Below, one piece after another: positions 43,961 through 55,500 of a stretch of 64,000 nt of DNA. The DNA is from Takakia lepidozioides (Eukaryota > Streptophyta > Takakiopsida > Takakiales > Takakiaceae). Where the stretch lies: contig CM060731.1 in the NCBI GenBank assembly GCA_030704615.1, positions 7,438,001 to 7,502,000 on the forward strand, given 5' to 3'. The notes under the pieces were generated by a model. It had not been told where the DNA came from. It made no database searches and worked only from the letters and a program-made list of their open reading frames with translations. The first letter of the stretch is position 1. Each line of letters opens with the position of its first letter. A program made the position numbers and the translations under genes.

Positions 43961-45313
43961 CTACTCTGCCACCCATCCGCATCATGTACCCTTGAATGCG
44001 ATCTTCCATGCTCACTCTTCCCTCATACCCAATGCGACTCACTACCATCCACATCCACCTCCCCTATACCATCTCCCCACTCGGATAGGGACTCGACCCA
44101 GACCCCTCCCGCCCACATCCATACGCCATTCCTTACGCAAACTACTTCCACCCCAGCTCCCACCTCACCTGCCACTCCTGCAACTCATCATGACCACACA
44201 GCTGATGATAACTCATGGCAAATCGAGGACGACCTCTTTAGCTCACATGATGATTGCGACCCCGCCCACAATCTCACACTCCTCACCGCATTCCACAAAC
44301 GTACTGACACTAACTACCTCGCGCATACCCACCAACAACATATCTCCCAAACCCAACCCAAAGATGCTCGTCACGTACATCAACCACTTACCGCCCCCAA
44401 CGTACACATATACATTACTGAATGCAATCCAGATAAGGATATCCTGCACACCTCCCCCACAATCTGTCAAGGCCCTCGTATGTCAACTATCTACACCTTC
44501 AACGGCCGTTTTCTTGGCCTCATTCCCAATGACAGACTAGCATGGCTGTGGGCTAAATACTCTACTTCCTCCCCCTGTGACACTCAAATCCACCCACCCC
44601 GCCAAGACTTCGCTATCGAACTCAGTTGGCTTGTTACCCGCTACCTCCAAGACACTCCTCCCAAAAAACCCTGTTCCCTGACGAAACTATCACAAGCCTT
44701 TGCTCATACTACTATCCCCCCGGATATCCTCTCTCTGCTCATTACCACTTTTGAACTCACTCATTCATATTATTCCAGTCCGCTTACATTCCCGATGGGA
44801 ATCACAACTTTTGTCAGCCCCCACCCCCGAGACTGCATCTTCAGAGCCACCCAACATGCCACCCAACATGCATGGGCAGGGAGGGGATTTGCCCACCCCC
44901 CTTCAGGCCCCTCACACATGAGGCCCTCCAATGGGCCCGTATGGCCACACAGTCCTCCCCATCAAGCGTCACGACCTTTTACTCACTCACCAAAAGCTAC
45001 CCAACAGTCCCCACCCCCTCCTACAATTCCCACCCGGTGTAACAGTCCTCGCCGCTATCGAACCTAACCAACTCCGGTACATCCACACCCCGCCCCTCTC
45101 CAAATACCTTCGTTACAAAGAACCAACCCTTACCATTCTCCTTCATGTCCAACACACCACGCATTCCACCATACCTCCCACCTTCCTTGCCTTACTGGAT
45201 CAACTCCTTAAGCGCATTCACAAGCTAAAAACCACCATCTACCCCCAGCATCTCACACACCCGGTCCTCACAATTCCACCTGGCCCACTCCCTAGGATTA
45301 ACTTAAGCAAGGC

Positions 45314-46471
45314 ATGGAAAACCGCGCTACCGCGCTACCGCGCCCGTCCCCTGCCCCACCTACACTCCCCCCACTCCTCCCATCCTACTGCCAAACTATA
45401 CCTCCCAAATTTCCGCCATCCCACTCCCACTACACCGACGGCTCTCTCAATGGCTCCCATGCAGGTTATGGAGTATACCATGCCGCTACCAATCAGGGCA
45501 CCGCTCATAGACTTCCTGGTCCTGCTACCATACTTCGTGCAGAACTAATGGCAATATTTGAAGCGCTTACCTCGCTCTTTCTCATCTACAACCACTTCTC
45601 TTGCCCATCTTCTCACCATTATCACTCTGACCGTAATCTCATCACAGCCATCGCCAACCTGGCTATCTACATCAACCAACCCATTCACTTTATCAAAGTA
45701 CGCGCACACACATGTATCCGGGGGAATGAGGCTGCCGACCTTCTTGCCCAGGAAGGTGCCGATGAACCCCCTGTTGACCCTACCAATGATCCCATCCGCA
45801 TAGCACATACCCACCCATTCTGGCTAATACACCCCCATACCCGACCCCCTTGAACCCCGATCCATACGCAACCTTTTGAAAACCCTTACTCGAGAAGCCA
45901 ATAAGCAAACCTCGGTATCTGCTAGCCACACTAAACTATACATACAGAAATGGACACAATCCGGAGTACTCCATAACAAACTCTCAAACTACTTTTGGTA
46001 CTCCAAAGCGGTACTGACGCCCAAATCAAACAGACGCTTAAATTCCGATACGCACAATATATGGGACATCAACATAAACACATGTTCTGGCCACACCTTT
46101 TCCCATCCCCGCATTGTCCCCTCTGGTCTCATACCCACCAGGAATGTGACACCTGGCCACACCTTCTTAGCCAATGTACACACCCGGTCATCCACGGGCT
46201 TCGTATAACCCGCCATAACCAAGCAGTCTGGCACATCCATAAACTCCTCCTACATCGCGCCGAGACAAGATGGTTCTCGCTAATCAATGTTGGTACTTAC
46301 CAAGGACGACCCCCAGACCACACCGTCCCCCACTGGCTTCTCCCGTGTACTTGCTCCCACCCCCCCTGCACCTGCCCCACCAGACTATGCTCGGACATCT
46401 TGCTTGTACATGGTTTACCCATAAACTCCCCCCCACCCACCGCCCCAACCCCGAACCTTACCATCTATTGA
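45314..46471 (+). pseudogene. LINE RNase H domain and terminal zinc-knuckle region
   Basis: RNase H motifs are in order: 'YTDGSLNGSHAGYGVY', 'LRAELMAIFEALTSL', 'HYHSDRNLITAIANL' and 'IKVRAHTCIRGNEAADLLAQ'. These give the Asp-Glu-Asp-(His)-Asp set of LINE RNase H. A later frame (45995-46471) has Cys/His spacing in 'CPLWSHTHQECDTW' that resembles the terminal knuckle of many LINEs. Frameshifts separate the two. Confidence 0.82.
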
Positions 46472-46510
46472 ATTCACATACTGCCATGATCGATACCCCG
46501 CTGATTCAAC

Positions 46511-48020
46511 GCTAGACAAACGGCTTAAATACGCGCCACTTATCCTTGCGCTTCGACATAAGGGCTGGGTCCTTTGACGGTTATCACGGCTAGTACTCGA
46601 GGCGGCATTCATAACGCTAGTATCGATGCATAGTAGTGGGACCCCGCGTAATCACTTCATTCAATAAAAATAGGGGACACACAAAGGCAACGAACACTTC
46701 TAGATGCCGCTACCTTAAGTGCAACTACCGACACCAGTCTCCAACCTTCAATCTCCAACCTTCAATCGTCACTAGAATTATCGGCAATGGCTAGTAGACG
46801 TACTCAAGCATGCATAAAACTATTCATCCTGGGAATTCATTCATTCATAGATATGGATGAAATATTCTAGAAAAAACTCATGTCATTGTAATAAATCTCT
46901 TCAAATATCTATAGAATTATTTATAATCCATATAGTAAATCAATTGAATCCAACTGTATTAATAAGTAGTAAGTTAGTAGGTAGTAAGAAGGGGGGCCTC
47001 CCTTATATACCCTCTCACGGCGGTGGGACCCTTCTAGAAGCCCGCCGACCCTGGACCCTTCTAGAAGGCCCTGGACACATGTCAGCCCTACAAGACTCCC
47101 TATCTAAATTTGGCCAATTTAATACATCTCGCATTCCTCCTTCTTTTTTTGGACCCCTTGATCTCATTCCTTAATACACGTGGCCTTACTACATAAGCCC
47201 CCCACCACTTTAGAATGAACATGGCCCGAATGAAAATGCTCTACATATTTGGAGATTTCAACATGCTAGGAAATAATATTGAAACAACCAAAATTCCATG
47301 CATCATCACTAATTTCAATTAACATTCTCAGAATGTTTAATTGATGAGCTGAGGAGAGAGGCATAACCAAGAGAGGGTGCAAGAGAGCCACAGCTATGCA
47401 ACTGGAGGGTTTAGGGACTGCTATCCAACAGTGTTACCATGGAGAGGAGGGTGTAAAAGGTCTACCACCACTCTCTATATATATTTATACATGGATTTTA
47501 TGACGTAATTGGTTAGACTGTGTTCATTTGACAAGATTTTTCTACACCAAATTACTTCCACGATGCACTTGGGTCTGTTCGATTTCGACGTTCCATGGTT
47601 ATAGATTGATAATTTACAGATTCGAAGAGAATATATACCCTCTAACATGTCAAACTACATTTGTATTTTACCCCAATATTTTGATGTATTCCAAAATTGC
47701 ATAACTGGTTTGACAACCAAATTCAAGTATCGTGTTGAATTGATTCTGTGGCACCTACAGGGATATCTCCCCAAAAATCGAAATTCCAAAAATTGAGATA
47801 GATTGCTATGTATGTGAAAGCTGGAGGATAATTTTTTCAGATTTTGACTTCCGTAACATTTATTTTGTTTTGTTTTTGTATTTTTGATGAACAGGGGAGT
47901 GTGGCTGAAGATAATAGGAATAATGTAAGAACTTAATGCACACGTGCAACCTCTGACATGATGGTACGCCGTTTTCCAGCATGTCAAATCTCCCCACCCT
48001 CAATTGAGAGTGATATGGAA
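46511..48020. other. No gene recognised
   Basis: AT-richer sequence with only short frames. A CCCTTCTAGAAG motif is duplicated near 47030-47065. A TATATATATTT run lies near 47480. I see no coding region or RNA gene. Confidence 0.5.
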
Positions 48021-48029
48021 CTGAAGGAG

Positions 48030-48270
48030 TGTAAATTCCAGTCGGGGTTACACTGAGTTACACGACAAGTAACTCCACTGGGGTTACATCGGGTTACACG
48101 ACGAGGTATGTAACTCCAATTGGGGTTACACAGAATGAAGTGTAACTCTAGTCGGTGTAACCCACACTTGGTCTCAAAATTTGACTAAGTCCAAATGTGG
48201 CTAAGTATAAAATGGACTAACTAGAGTTACATGAGAAACCAGGGTTACATAGGGTTACATGGATTTGATA
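48030..48270. repeat. GGGTTACA-type short repeats
   Basis: Irregularly spaced copies of GGGGTTACA and GTGTAACTC in both orientations over about 240 bp. They adjoin the tRNA-like block and may be the body of a SINE-like element. Confidence 0.55.
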
Positions 48271-48293
48271 GTTGATTCCCGGTTATACACTAC

Positions 48294-48356
48294 AAGAACC
48301 CAGAACCTCGCTGCCTGCAATTCTGTCACCTTACCATTACGCTACCCACCACACCA
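48294..48356 (-). other. tRNA-like block, possible SINE head
   Basis: On minus, GGTAGCGTAATGGTAAGGT resembles a pol III box A and D-arm, and GAGGTTCTGGGTTCTTG lies at the right distance to be a box B and T-arm. No clean acceptor or anticodon stem forms, so a functional tRNA is unlikely. A tRNA-derived SINE or tRNA relic fits better. Confidence 0.4.
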
Positions 48357-48369
48357 TGAAACCCACTTG

Positions 48370-50707
48370 GATTCTTAAATATTTAAAACTGAGGTAAGTG
48401 TGGGTGGGGAGGATTTGACAGGGGCCCCGCCGGAGGAGAATCCGGGGAAAGTACTGTTAGATCGTAAGCGTCCATTAAGTTCTTACAGTATTCCTGTAGT
48501 CTTCCGACTGTGGCCCTGTGATTTACTTTATTTGTGATACCTTCTAATTCCTTTGATGAGTAAAATTCCATAGTGCCTTGTCCAAAAATTTGGGGTATTA
48601 TAATAAACTTTGAGCCCATTTGGCCTGCCAAGTGGGCATGTCAAGGGTGCTTTTCCAACTTCCCTGCCCTTTGGTAAATCCTAGAGAACCGGACTTAGAT
48701 TGTTTTAGGACCTTGTAAATTCCACATGTGCTCTACCCTAACTTAATGTGCACCATTCACCTTCAGGGTTCACTTCCACTACAAATGGTTTTGCAGTGAA
48801 AGACCTTGAAAGATGCATCCCAGATCTTGCACATGGATTCAATCACTTGCACTTGAATGGCAGCATCAACCGCGCCATACTTGACAGCTAACTCTACTCC
48901 AGAAGCGGAAGAAGATGAATTGGAAGCAGCTTGGGGAGTGTCACACTCTACATATCACCTCTTAGGTGGGTTTCGTGGCCAGGGTATGACAGGGTCTTGA
49001 TTTTTTTACCCTCATCCATATGAGATTCAGAGCCGACTATCCTCCTTTTTACAACAGTAATCGAGTGACAACACAGGGTTTGATGTTTCTGGGGTTTACT
49101 GCTTAAAATCCTACTGTAGAAAGGCCAGCAATCAAAGTCAAGAAAGACTGAAAGAAAAGTGGAGCACAAATCTGAAGTTGTGATTTCATGAATAAAATAA
49201 CATCAGAAAGCATCAATCCCTTACATATATTACTTCCTGGGTGGGTAGAAGTACCACATGACAAAGGTAGAAACTTGGAATATTCTCCAAACTTAACAAT
49301 TCATTGTTCCTTGTCCTATAGGAGAAGGCTGGTAGATGCCTGGCGAAGTACCAAGTGAACCAGAAACAAGGCATAGTCTGTGTTTCAACTAACCGCCTAA
49401 TTCATTTGCAATCTGATGTCACAGACATCAAGACTCTCAAAGAGACTTCAAGATCTCTTCTGCACTAGAGAGCTCATAACCACCCTTCTCGATGTTGGCA
49501 ACCTTCACCACCAAATCCTCAATAAGGAGACAATACCTCTGTGAGCGCATACCATGTCAGTCAGGTTCACGTCCAAGCCCAGTGCTTTGGTGTATATCCA
49601 TCAGCTAAAAATTTGATCTGGTCAGTATTGGGGTCTCCCATTCTTTCACTACGACGGGATCATTCACTGCACCAACCGCACAGAACGACAAAGATATTAG
49701 TCATGTTCGACAATATTAATGCTCATGTGACTCTCTCAAAATGGTGATAGAGCCAGAGCCTTCATCTTCACCACATTCCATTCCTTGGCTGAAGACATTA
49801 ATTGTTGGCACAACCCACAAAAACCTCCTATCTCACATTCGCAGCGAATTGTTTTTCAAGACACTCTGTTGAACATTAGCTATACCAAACAACCATCTTC
49901 AAAACTTTCCTTGTGAAAGCAATCTCTCTCTTTTCCCAAGCAATTTCAAAGCTTCAATTTGATCCATTGGCCTTCTTATCCAGGGGACACTGAAGCTTTA
50001 TTATACAAAACACTTCACTTATTCCAGGGATAAGAGAAAAGGGGGAGGGAGGAAGATTCCAGAAATTGTAGAACAGCACACAATTTCCAAAGATTGCAGA
50101 GGTTTCATTAACAAAAAGTATAGAAGTAGACTATGTTGTGGCCTTTGGACATTCCGAGGATTTGAGGACTTTTTAGCACTGTAGAAGCATTCAGCATAGC
50201 TCCCTTCCCCAAGGGTTGGTGCTTCACAAAACAGTCACCACTCTTGCAGCTGGCAGCCAAGGAGAGCACTAACATAACTCAGGTCCGAAAATAGCAGGGC
50301 CCTGAGTGAATTCTATATGAACACAGTCAACACATCAAGAACAGTGCCATTGGGGTTGACAATCATTCTTTATGGCAACAGCCGGGAGATATGATGACAA
50401 TGCTGCAAGAACTGCAAAACGGGTTCCATGAAAGGATCAAAGCAAAGAAGGGCTGAACACTTGGACAGTAGAATTGCACTCAGCAATTAGCTTTGCACAT
50501 TGGGACAGAAGCTTTCCTCACGGTGTTGTGGAATGCCTGACCAACAGGCGTGTGTAGACTTTATCCTGCTCAATGGTGTAAACTCTTATCTGATGAAGTA
50601 GAGCTGGTATCATCTTCTTTAACTGGGAGTACATCTCTCTCCCTGGGATCTGACAGTTGTTGAACAAACCTAATCACTGTGCCTAGTGAAATACAATGCA
50701 AGGGCTT
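48370..50707. other. No gene recognised; downstream flank of DRT111
   Basis: Only short frames are present. Part of this may be the 3' untranslated region of the DRT111-like gene, but I see no clear polyadenylation signal that would fix it. Confidence 0.45.
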
Positions 50708-52674
50708 TCAAGTGGTGCCCTGCATCACCTTGTGCCTATCGTAATGCTGAACTGGTTTACATGGATTTGAGTGCATGAATTCATGACTGTGTCCGGAGAC
50801 AGGTGCAGCAGCAGGTACCTCCCCTGGGACAGGTGCCAGTTCATTTTTACTGAAACGTTCCTCCTCATAAAAACTTGCTCGCACTACTCGGCCTCCAAAA
50901 AATCTACCATCAAGGTCGACCAATGCTTTGGTCGCTTGCTCGGCCCGCTCAAACTGCACAAATATTCGCACTGCTTCTGTGACAGGAAAATCAGGTTCTG
51001 TGATTTCAAAGATAAGCACGCGTGTGACTACCCCATACTTGGTGCATTCTGATGCCACCTCGTCCTCAAGCTCACCATCCACCTCTCCAGGGCCCACCTG
51101 CAGAAGTAGGTGTCAATTGTTATGCATCACAAACCAATGGTTACATTGCACATTGTCCTCCAGTACACTAAACTTCGGGCTCCAATCAGGAGCCACAGTA
51201 TGATGTTGGAGGATGAACAGCCATTTTGTTACATGTGCTAGCACTATTTCGCCACAGAACTAAAAGTATGCAGTCAATGTTGTTGCTTATCCTGGATACC
51301 ATCAGCATCAAAGGCATAAACCCTGAATCCTGGATAGAGGTAAAAATCTGGGATGTTGCTAGCAGCACAGAATTATGATAGATTTAGACTGGTTACATTT
51401 CGAGGTGACAACAACTCCCAAGAAACATAAAACCTAAGAAAGAATATCTCTCTTTGCCATGCCCCACCCAGTGCACACTCTTGCCAAACAATCCCAAACA
51501 CATCCAAACCCTCGCAGATAGCTCTGCACCACGAACCCTAATAAGAACTCTGCACCCTGTTCTCAAGCTCTATTGCCAGAAAGGAGGGAATGAGTTAGCA
51601 AGAGATTTACAAGAGCGTGATCCCAAGGACAAGTCTGAATTGTTCCTTATCTTACATGAATAACCAAAGGACAGTGCTGTCTGTACAGGAACACAAGCAG
51701 GACGCATAGGAAGCACTTACCATATTCCGTAGCAAAACAATACGTGTGGGTGGGCCAGAGATGAAGACACCCTGCTTGGGAGCCTTTTTCTCAGTAGCGG
51801 CAGCGGCGGCAGCGGCGGCAGCAGCTGCATTAACAATTACACCGGCGCGCTTATCAGTCTTGCGAGCCATGAGTGGCACAGTGATACCCTGCTCTTGCTT
51901 TCCCAAGCCTTGCCCTTCCTTCCACCCCATGCGTGCCATCATGCGCTGTGCTGCGGTCATTGGGTTATGTTTGCCCATGCTGAACCCTTCGTTGTTCCGT
52001 GGGGGCGACGGCGATCTCACCCTTGCTGGACTGCTTTCTGCAGCGCGCGCTGCACTCAGCATCGCGCGCCGCTTCCATGCCTCCTCTCCACTGATATGCA
52101 ATGATGTCGCACGTGGTTCAGGCACAGGCTCCTTCTCTCTTTCTATCTCACGTTCCCTCTCTTGCTCACGCTGTCGCTGCAACTCTAGCTCCCTTTCTTC
52201 CTCCTCATGCCGCCGTCGCTCAACCTCTCGCCGCATCTCTTCTTCCACCTTTCGCCGTCTGCGCTCCCGGCAGTACTCATCATAGTCGTTGGGTCTTGCA
52301 GGATCATACTCTTCCACCACTGTTGCGCTGACTGCCACCAGTGCTGGTTGAGGAGGCGGAGATATGGGTCTCTCAGGTGTGTTCACAACAAGGTTGTCTC
52401 CACCATCAGCCGCCCATCTGGATGCTCCACCCACCGCCCTCCGCCCAGGTGTTGCCGCCTTGAATTTGGTGGCTGCCGCCTGATTGCGCAACACAGAAGC
52501 AGGAGGAGCAAACAGAGCAGGCTTTCTCAAAGTGGGTGGGGCCATCTTGGTGCTGCTGTTGGACCACATCGATGCGCCCGGAGCAGATCCATTGAAAGCC
52601 ACACCTTCTGCCTTGCCAGCCCCTTCCTCTTCTGAAGAAGGAGGAGGCAGGTCCCCATACAGACCCCCCAACAT
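50708..52674 (-). CDS. DRT111: DRT111/SPF45 (RBM17-type) splicing factor, two exons
   Basis: Exons 52674-51721 and 51097-50708 are joined across a GT-AG intron (GTAAGT donor, TTCTGCAG acceptor) at 'RIVLLRNM' then 'VGPGEVDGELEDE', giving 447 residues. I start at the ATG at 52674 ('MLGGLYGDLPPP'), which matches how I recall the plant proteins beginning. Domains: N-terminal 'STKMAPPTLRKPALFAPP' and 'EEYDPARPNDYDEYCRERRR', conserved in plants; an Arg/Glu-rich coiled segment; 'ISGEEAWKRRAM'; a G-patch ('AAQRMMARMGWKEGQGLGKQ'); an Ala run; and a C-terminal UHM-type RRM with 'DLDGRFFGGRVVRASF'. The family acts in 3' splice-site choice with U2 snRNP, and the Arabidopsis gene was named for DNA-damage tolerance. 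The C-terminus extends about 35 residues beyond the usual 'FSKNELAPVPGE' end. No damage is visible; I take it as a functional host gene. Confidence 0.95.
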
Positions 52675-53065
52675 CGCCACACTTGCACACTTCCCTCAAA
52701 CTTGTTTTCCTCTGCAACCCAGTTCACTCTTCAATCTCTATACAACACAATACCCCGTCGAGCCTCCAAGATGAGGCAACGCTCTCACACAGCTTAGGTC
52801 ACTAGTCACAGCGATGCAGGCAAAACTTCCCCAGAAAACAACAAAACAAATTATAAGACAACGAAAAAGAAAAGAGAGGAGGAAGGAAGAGGGAGAGAGG
52901 TTCCAATTTTGTGGGCTTCCCTGCCTCATGAGCAAATCAACCGAAAGTCAAGTCAGAAATCAACTGGTGTTGCTCGCAGATCTGTACATGAAGGCCTCGT
53001 AACCCTACATTCTGCTCTGTGAGGTCTCCCATATAATGCAGAGAAAAGATTGGAGAGAGGGTGAG
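52675..53065. promoter_or_regulatory. Shared divergent promoter region
   Basis: The 391 bp between the start codons of the DRT111-like gene (minus) and the LLP/DUF2423-like gene (plus) must hold both promoters and 5' untranslated regions. It is purine-rich near 52860-52900. I see no clear TATA box for either gene. Confidence 0.5.
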
Positions 53066-53242
53066 ATGGGAAAGTCGATAAGGTCGAAGAGGAAAAAGAG
53101 ATTGACGACGTTGAAGAGGGAGCTGGTGGTGCCTCACTGCGATCAGAAGGAGGACCTTGCCAAGTTTTCCGCACAGGAAGTGGCCGCGGCTGCCCCCAAG
53201 GTCGAGCTTCATACGAGTCGCTCCAATTCCGTGGACATAGGC
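53066..53242 (+). CDS. First exon of an LLP/DUF2423-like nucleolar protein
   Basis: The frame from the ATG at 53066 encodes 'MGKSIRSKRKKRLTTLKREL', then 'KEDLAKFSAQEVAAAAPKVE'. This strongly resembles the N-terminus of the small basic plant LLP homologue/DUF2423 family, thought to work in the nucleolus and ribosome assembly. A likely donor is the GTGTGT at 53243, which leaves phase 0. I could not find the basic C-terminal exon downstream, so either the intron is long or the gene is cut. It is arranged head to head with the DRT111-like gene, 392 bp between start codons. The exon end is approximate. Confidence 0.65.
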
Positions 53243-53665
53243 GTGTGTCCCTCTCCTCTTTTCCACTCTCTCTTCCCCTCTCTCTCTGTGCGATGACTCA
53301 TTCTTGTTGGACCTTATTGTACTCTGAAACGGGCCAATCTCCCAATGCCTCACGGGTGTCTTTTTTCAGCTTTGTCTGAACTGTTGGTGTACCACGTGAG
53401 TGCAGAGATGGAGGAACAGGCTCATGCAGTCGTAGCTGTGTCAATTTTGCATGAAGGGCGGTCAGTTGCATAAATCCAGAGAGGACTGGGAATCCTGAAG
53501 AAGTGGAGAAATGAACCATGTTTCAAAGAGGAATGTGAAATCTGTTCTTGATAGAAATGTGTGAACGGGGAAATTGTCTCATCACAAGGGATTGGAAAGC
53601 TTTTATTATATGGGGATTTTTGGTTGCTGGACTTTGCTTTGCAACTGACCGGCTCGAGCAATACC

Positions 53666-53794
53666 CTACCCAAGAAGAACAGCTGCTGGAGTGGCATAAA
53701 AGGGAATAAGCAGGGGATTCACTGCCGCTGCAGATGCTGTGGCCCCTGCTGCACCCACAGCCGTAGAGAGGCCATCAAGTGCATACTTGAACAT
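53666..53794 (-). CDS. Possible 42-residue hydrophobic protein
   Basis: The minus-strand frame from ATG 53794 to TAG 53666 begins 'MFKYALDGLSTAVGAAG' and ends 'NPLLIPFYATPAAVLLG'. It is Ala/Gly-rich with a hydrophobic C-terminal half that could span a membrane once. I do not recognise it. In support, a TATATAAAA box lies at 53860-53852 on minus, with AACCCTAA motifs (telo-box, frequent in plant translation and organelle genes) about 30 bp downstream and the ATG about 30 bp further. A small organellar membrane protein is possible. The frame is short, so a chance ORF or a first exon (GGGTAGGG at the stop could be a donor) cannot be excluded. Confidence 0.4.
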   Translation of the reverse strand: MFKYALDGLSTAVGAAGATASAAAVNPLLIPFYATPAAVLLG

Positions 53795-53820
53795 GAAGGG
53801 GACTTGGAGGGTTAGGTTTG

Positions 53821-53860
53821 TTAGGGTTCCCTCATGCACGTCCCTCAGCGGTTTTATATA
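53821..53860 (-). promoter_or_regulatory. TATA box and telo-box upstream of the small hydrophobic ORF
   Basis: On minus, TATATAAAAC at 53860-53851 and AACCCTAAC at about 53828-53820. The spacing fits a transcription start near 53825. Confidence 0.5.
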
Positions 53861-54169
53861 GGGGCTCTGTTCAAATTGTCCCGTGTGTTTTTCATTTAGT
53901 CATCTGGAAATGTGGTAGTGGTCATTTTATACCTACACTGCGCATTTTCGTTTGCAAAGTGTCCCATTCTCAGATGGCCCCATCTTGTGGGCAACACAAA
54001 TCCAAAATGTGCATACTCTGTTGAACGCAGTAGGTATCCTGGTAAGTCCTTAATTGATAATGGGAGGAAAATGACACCTCATGACACCCAGACCTGGGCT
54101 CATATTTGTGAAAAGGATGTGGCTGGCCGGTCCCAATATGGATGTGGCTTGATTTTATCATCCCCACCC

Positions 54170-55500
54170 CCCTCCGACCCCTCCGCCCTCTACGCCCGCC
54201 CGCCCGCCTCCGCCAAGGACCCCCGACCCCCTTACCACCGCTGGCCATGCGGCGCCCACATCTCCGCCTGATCTTCAGCGACGTGCCCCCCCCCCCCCCC
54301 CCCCGTGGATACCCTCATTGGGGTGATCCCCCGTCCAGTGCCGGAGTGATCCCCCACCCCATCTCCAGCCACGTGGCGCTCCCCCCGAACCGTTGATCCC
54401 CTCCCCATCCATCCAACCTCAATTAAATGGATGATGTCGGTCATCCGCTCCTCCCCCCACCATCCTCCCGCGGAGGGGATGGATGACGGCCGGATGAAGG
54501 CCCCATGACGCGTCCATGGCAACGTGGTGCTCCCCCCGCCGTCGATCCCCTATTCCCATCCACGGTGCGCTCCCCCGACACGTCGCCGCTCCCCCAACGT
54601 GCCTTGATCCCCCTTTCGGACCGGGAGTGATCCCCCAACCCTAATTGCCCGCCATGTGCGGCTCCCCCCAACCGTCGATCCCCTGCACATCCATCCAACC
54701 TCACAAACAATGGATGATGTGGGTCATCGGCCCCTCATCCCCCCGCCATCCTCCCGCGCAGGGGATGGATGACGGCCGGATAAAGGGCCGATGACAGAGA
54801 CAGGCCACGTGCCGCTCCACCCGCCGTTGATCCCCTATTCCCATCAACGGCCCGATCCCCCGAGACGTCGCCGCTCCCCCGACGTGCCTTGATCCCCTTT
54901 CCAGACCGGGAGTGATCCCCCAACCCTAATCTCGCACCACGTGCTGCTCCCCAAACCGTCGCTCCCCTGTGCATCCATCCAACCTCACAAACAATGGATG
55001 TTGTGAGTCATCTGCCCCTCATCCCCCCGCCATCCTCCGCGCAGGGGATGGATGACGGCTGGATGAAGGGCCGAAAACACTGACAGGCCACGTGTCGTTC
55101 CCCCCCGCCGTTGATCCCCTCTTCCCATTGACGACTCGACCCCGGCCCCCTCGGTTGATTCCCCGTCCAATGTGGTGACTGATCCCCCTCCACCCATCGG
55201 CCTGCACGTGGTGCTCCCCCCGCCGATCCCCTCGTCCCATCCACGGCGCATCCCCCGAGATGTTGCCGCTCCCCCGACCTGGCTTGATCCCCCCTCCGGA
55301 TCGGGAGTGATCCCCCACCCCTAATCGCCCGCCACGTGCTGCTCCCCCGAACCGTCGATCCCCTGCGCATCCATCCAACCTCAAAACAATGGATGTTCTG
55401 GGTCATCCGCCCCTCATCCCCCCGCCATCCTCCCGCGTAGTGGATGGACGACGGTCGGATGAAAGCCCGATGACACATCCACCGCCACGTGGCGCTCCCC
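54170..55500. repeat. GC-rich tandem repeat, unit about 283 bp
   Basis: The anchor ATGGATGATGTGGGTCATC recurs at about 54427, 54711, 54994 and 55389, giving steps of 284, 283 and 395 bp. Units contain GATCCCCC, CCGTCGATCCCCTG and CAACCCTAAT segments, and a CATCC-rich inverted stretch. A run of 18 C lies at about 54286-54303. Frames on minus are repeat by-products. Confidence 0.85.

Larger units (their letters stand above)
42626..46510 (+). mobile_element. LINE 3' part with RNase H and C-terminal zinc knuckle, interrupted and frameshifted
   Basis: A series of overlapping plus-strand frames (42799-43152, 43866-44540, 44480-45067, 44931-45548, 45314-45853, 45995-46471) together look like the post-RT half of a LINE. 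The strongest part is RNase H (see 45314-46471). The compositional bias (His, Pro, Thr, C-rich codons) matches the LINE pieces at 10.4-12.2 and 58-61.7 kb. It begins exactly where an LTR-A is cut. The 3' end near 46510 is estimated from loss of coding character; I saw no poly(A) tail. Confidence 0.75.

Noticed and set aside
48294-48356. Functional tRNA gene
   Set aside because: The acceptor and anticodon stems do not pair cleanly; only box A and box B resemble a tRNA.
53243-53820. Downstream exons of the LLP/DUF2423-like gene
   Set aside because: Candidate acceptors exist (for example near 53370), but none opens a basic C-terminal frame like the family's, so I left the gene as a first exon only.
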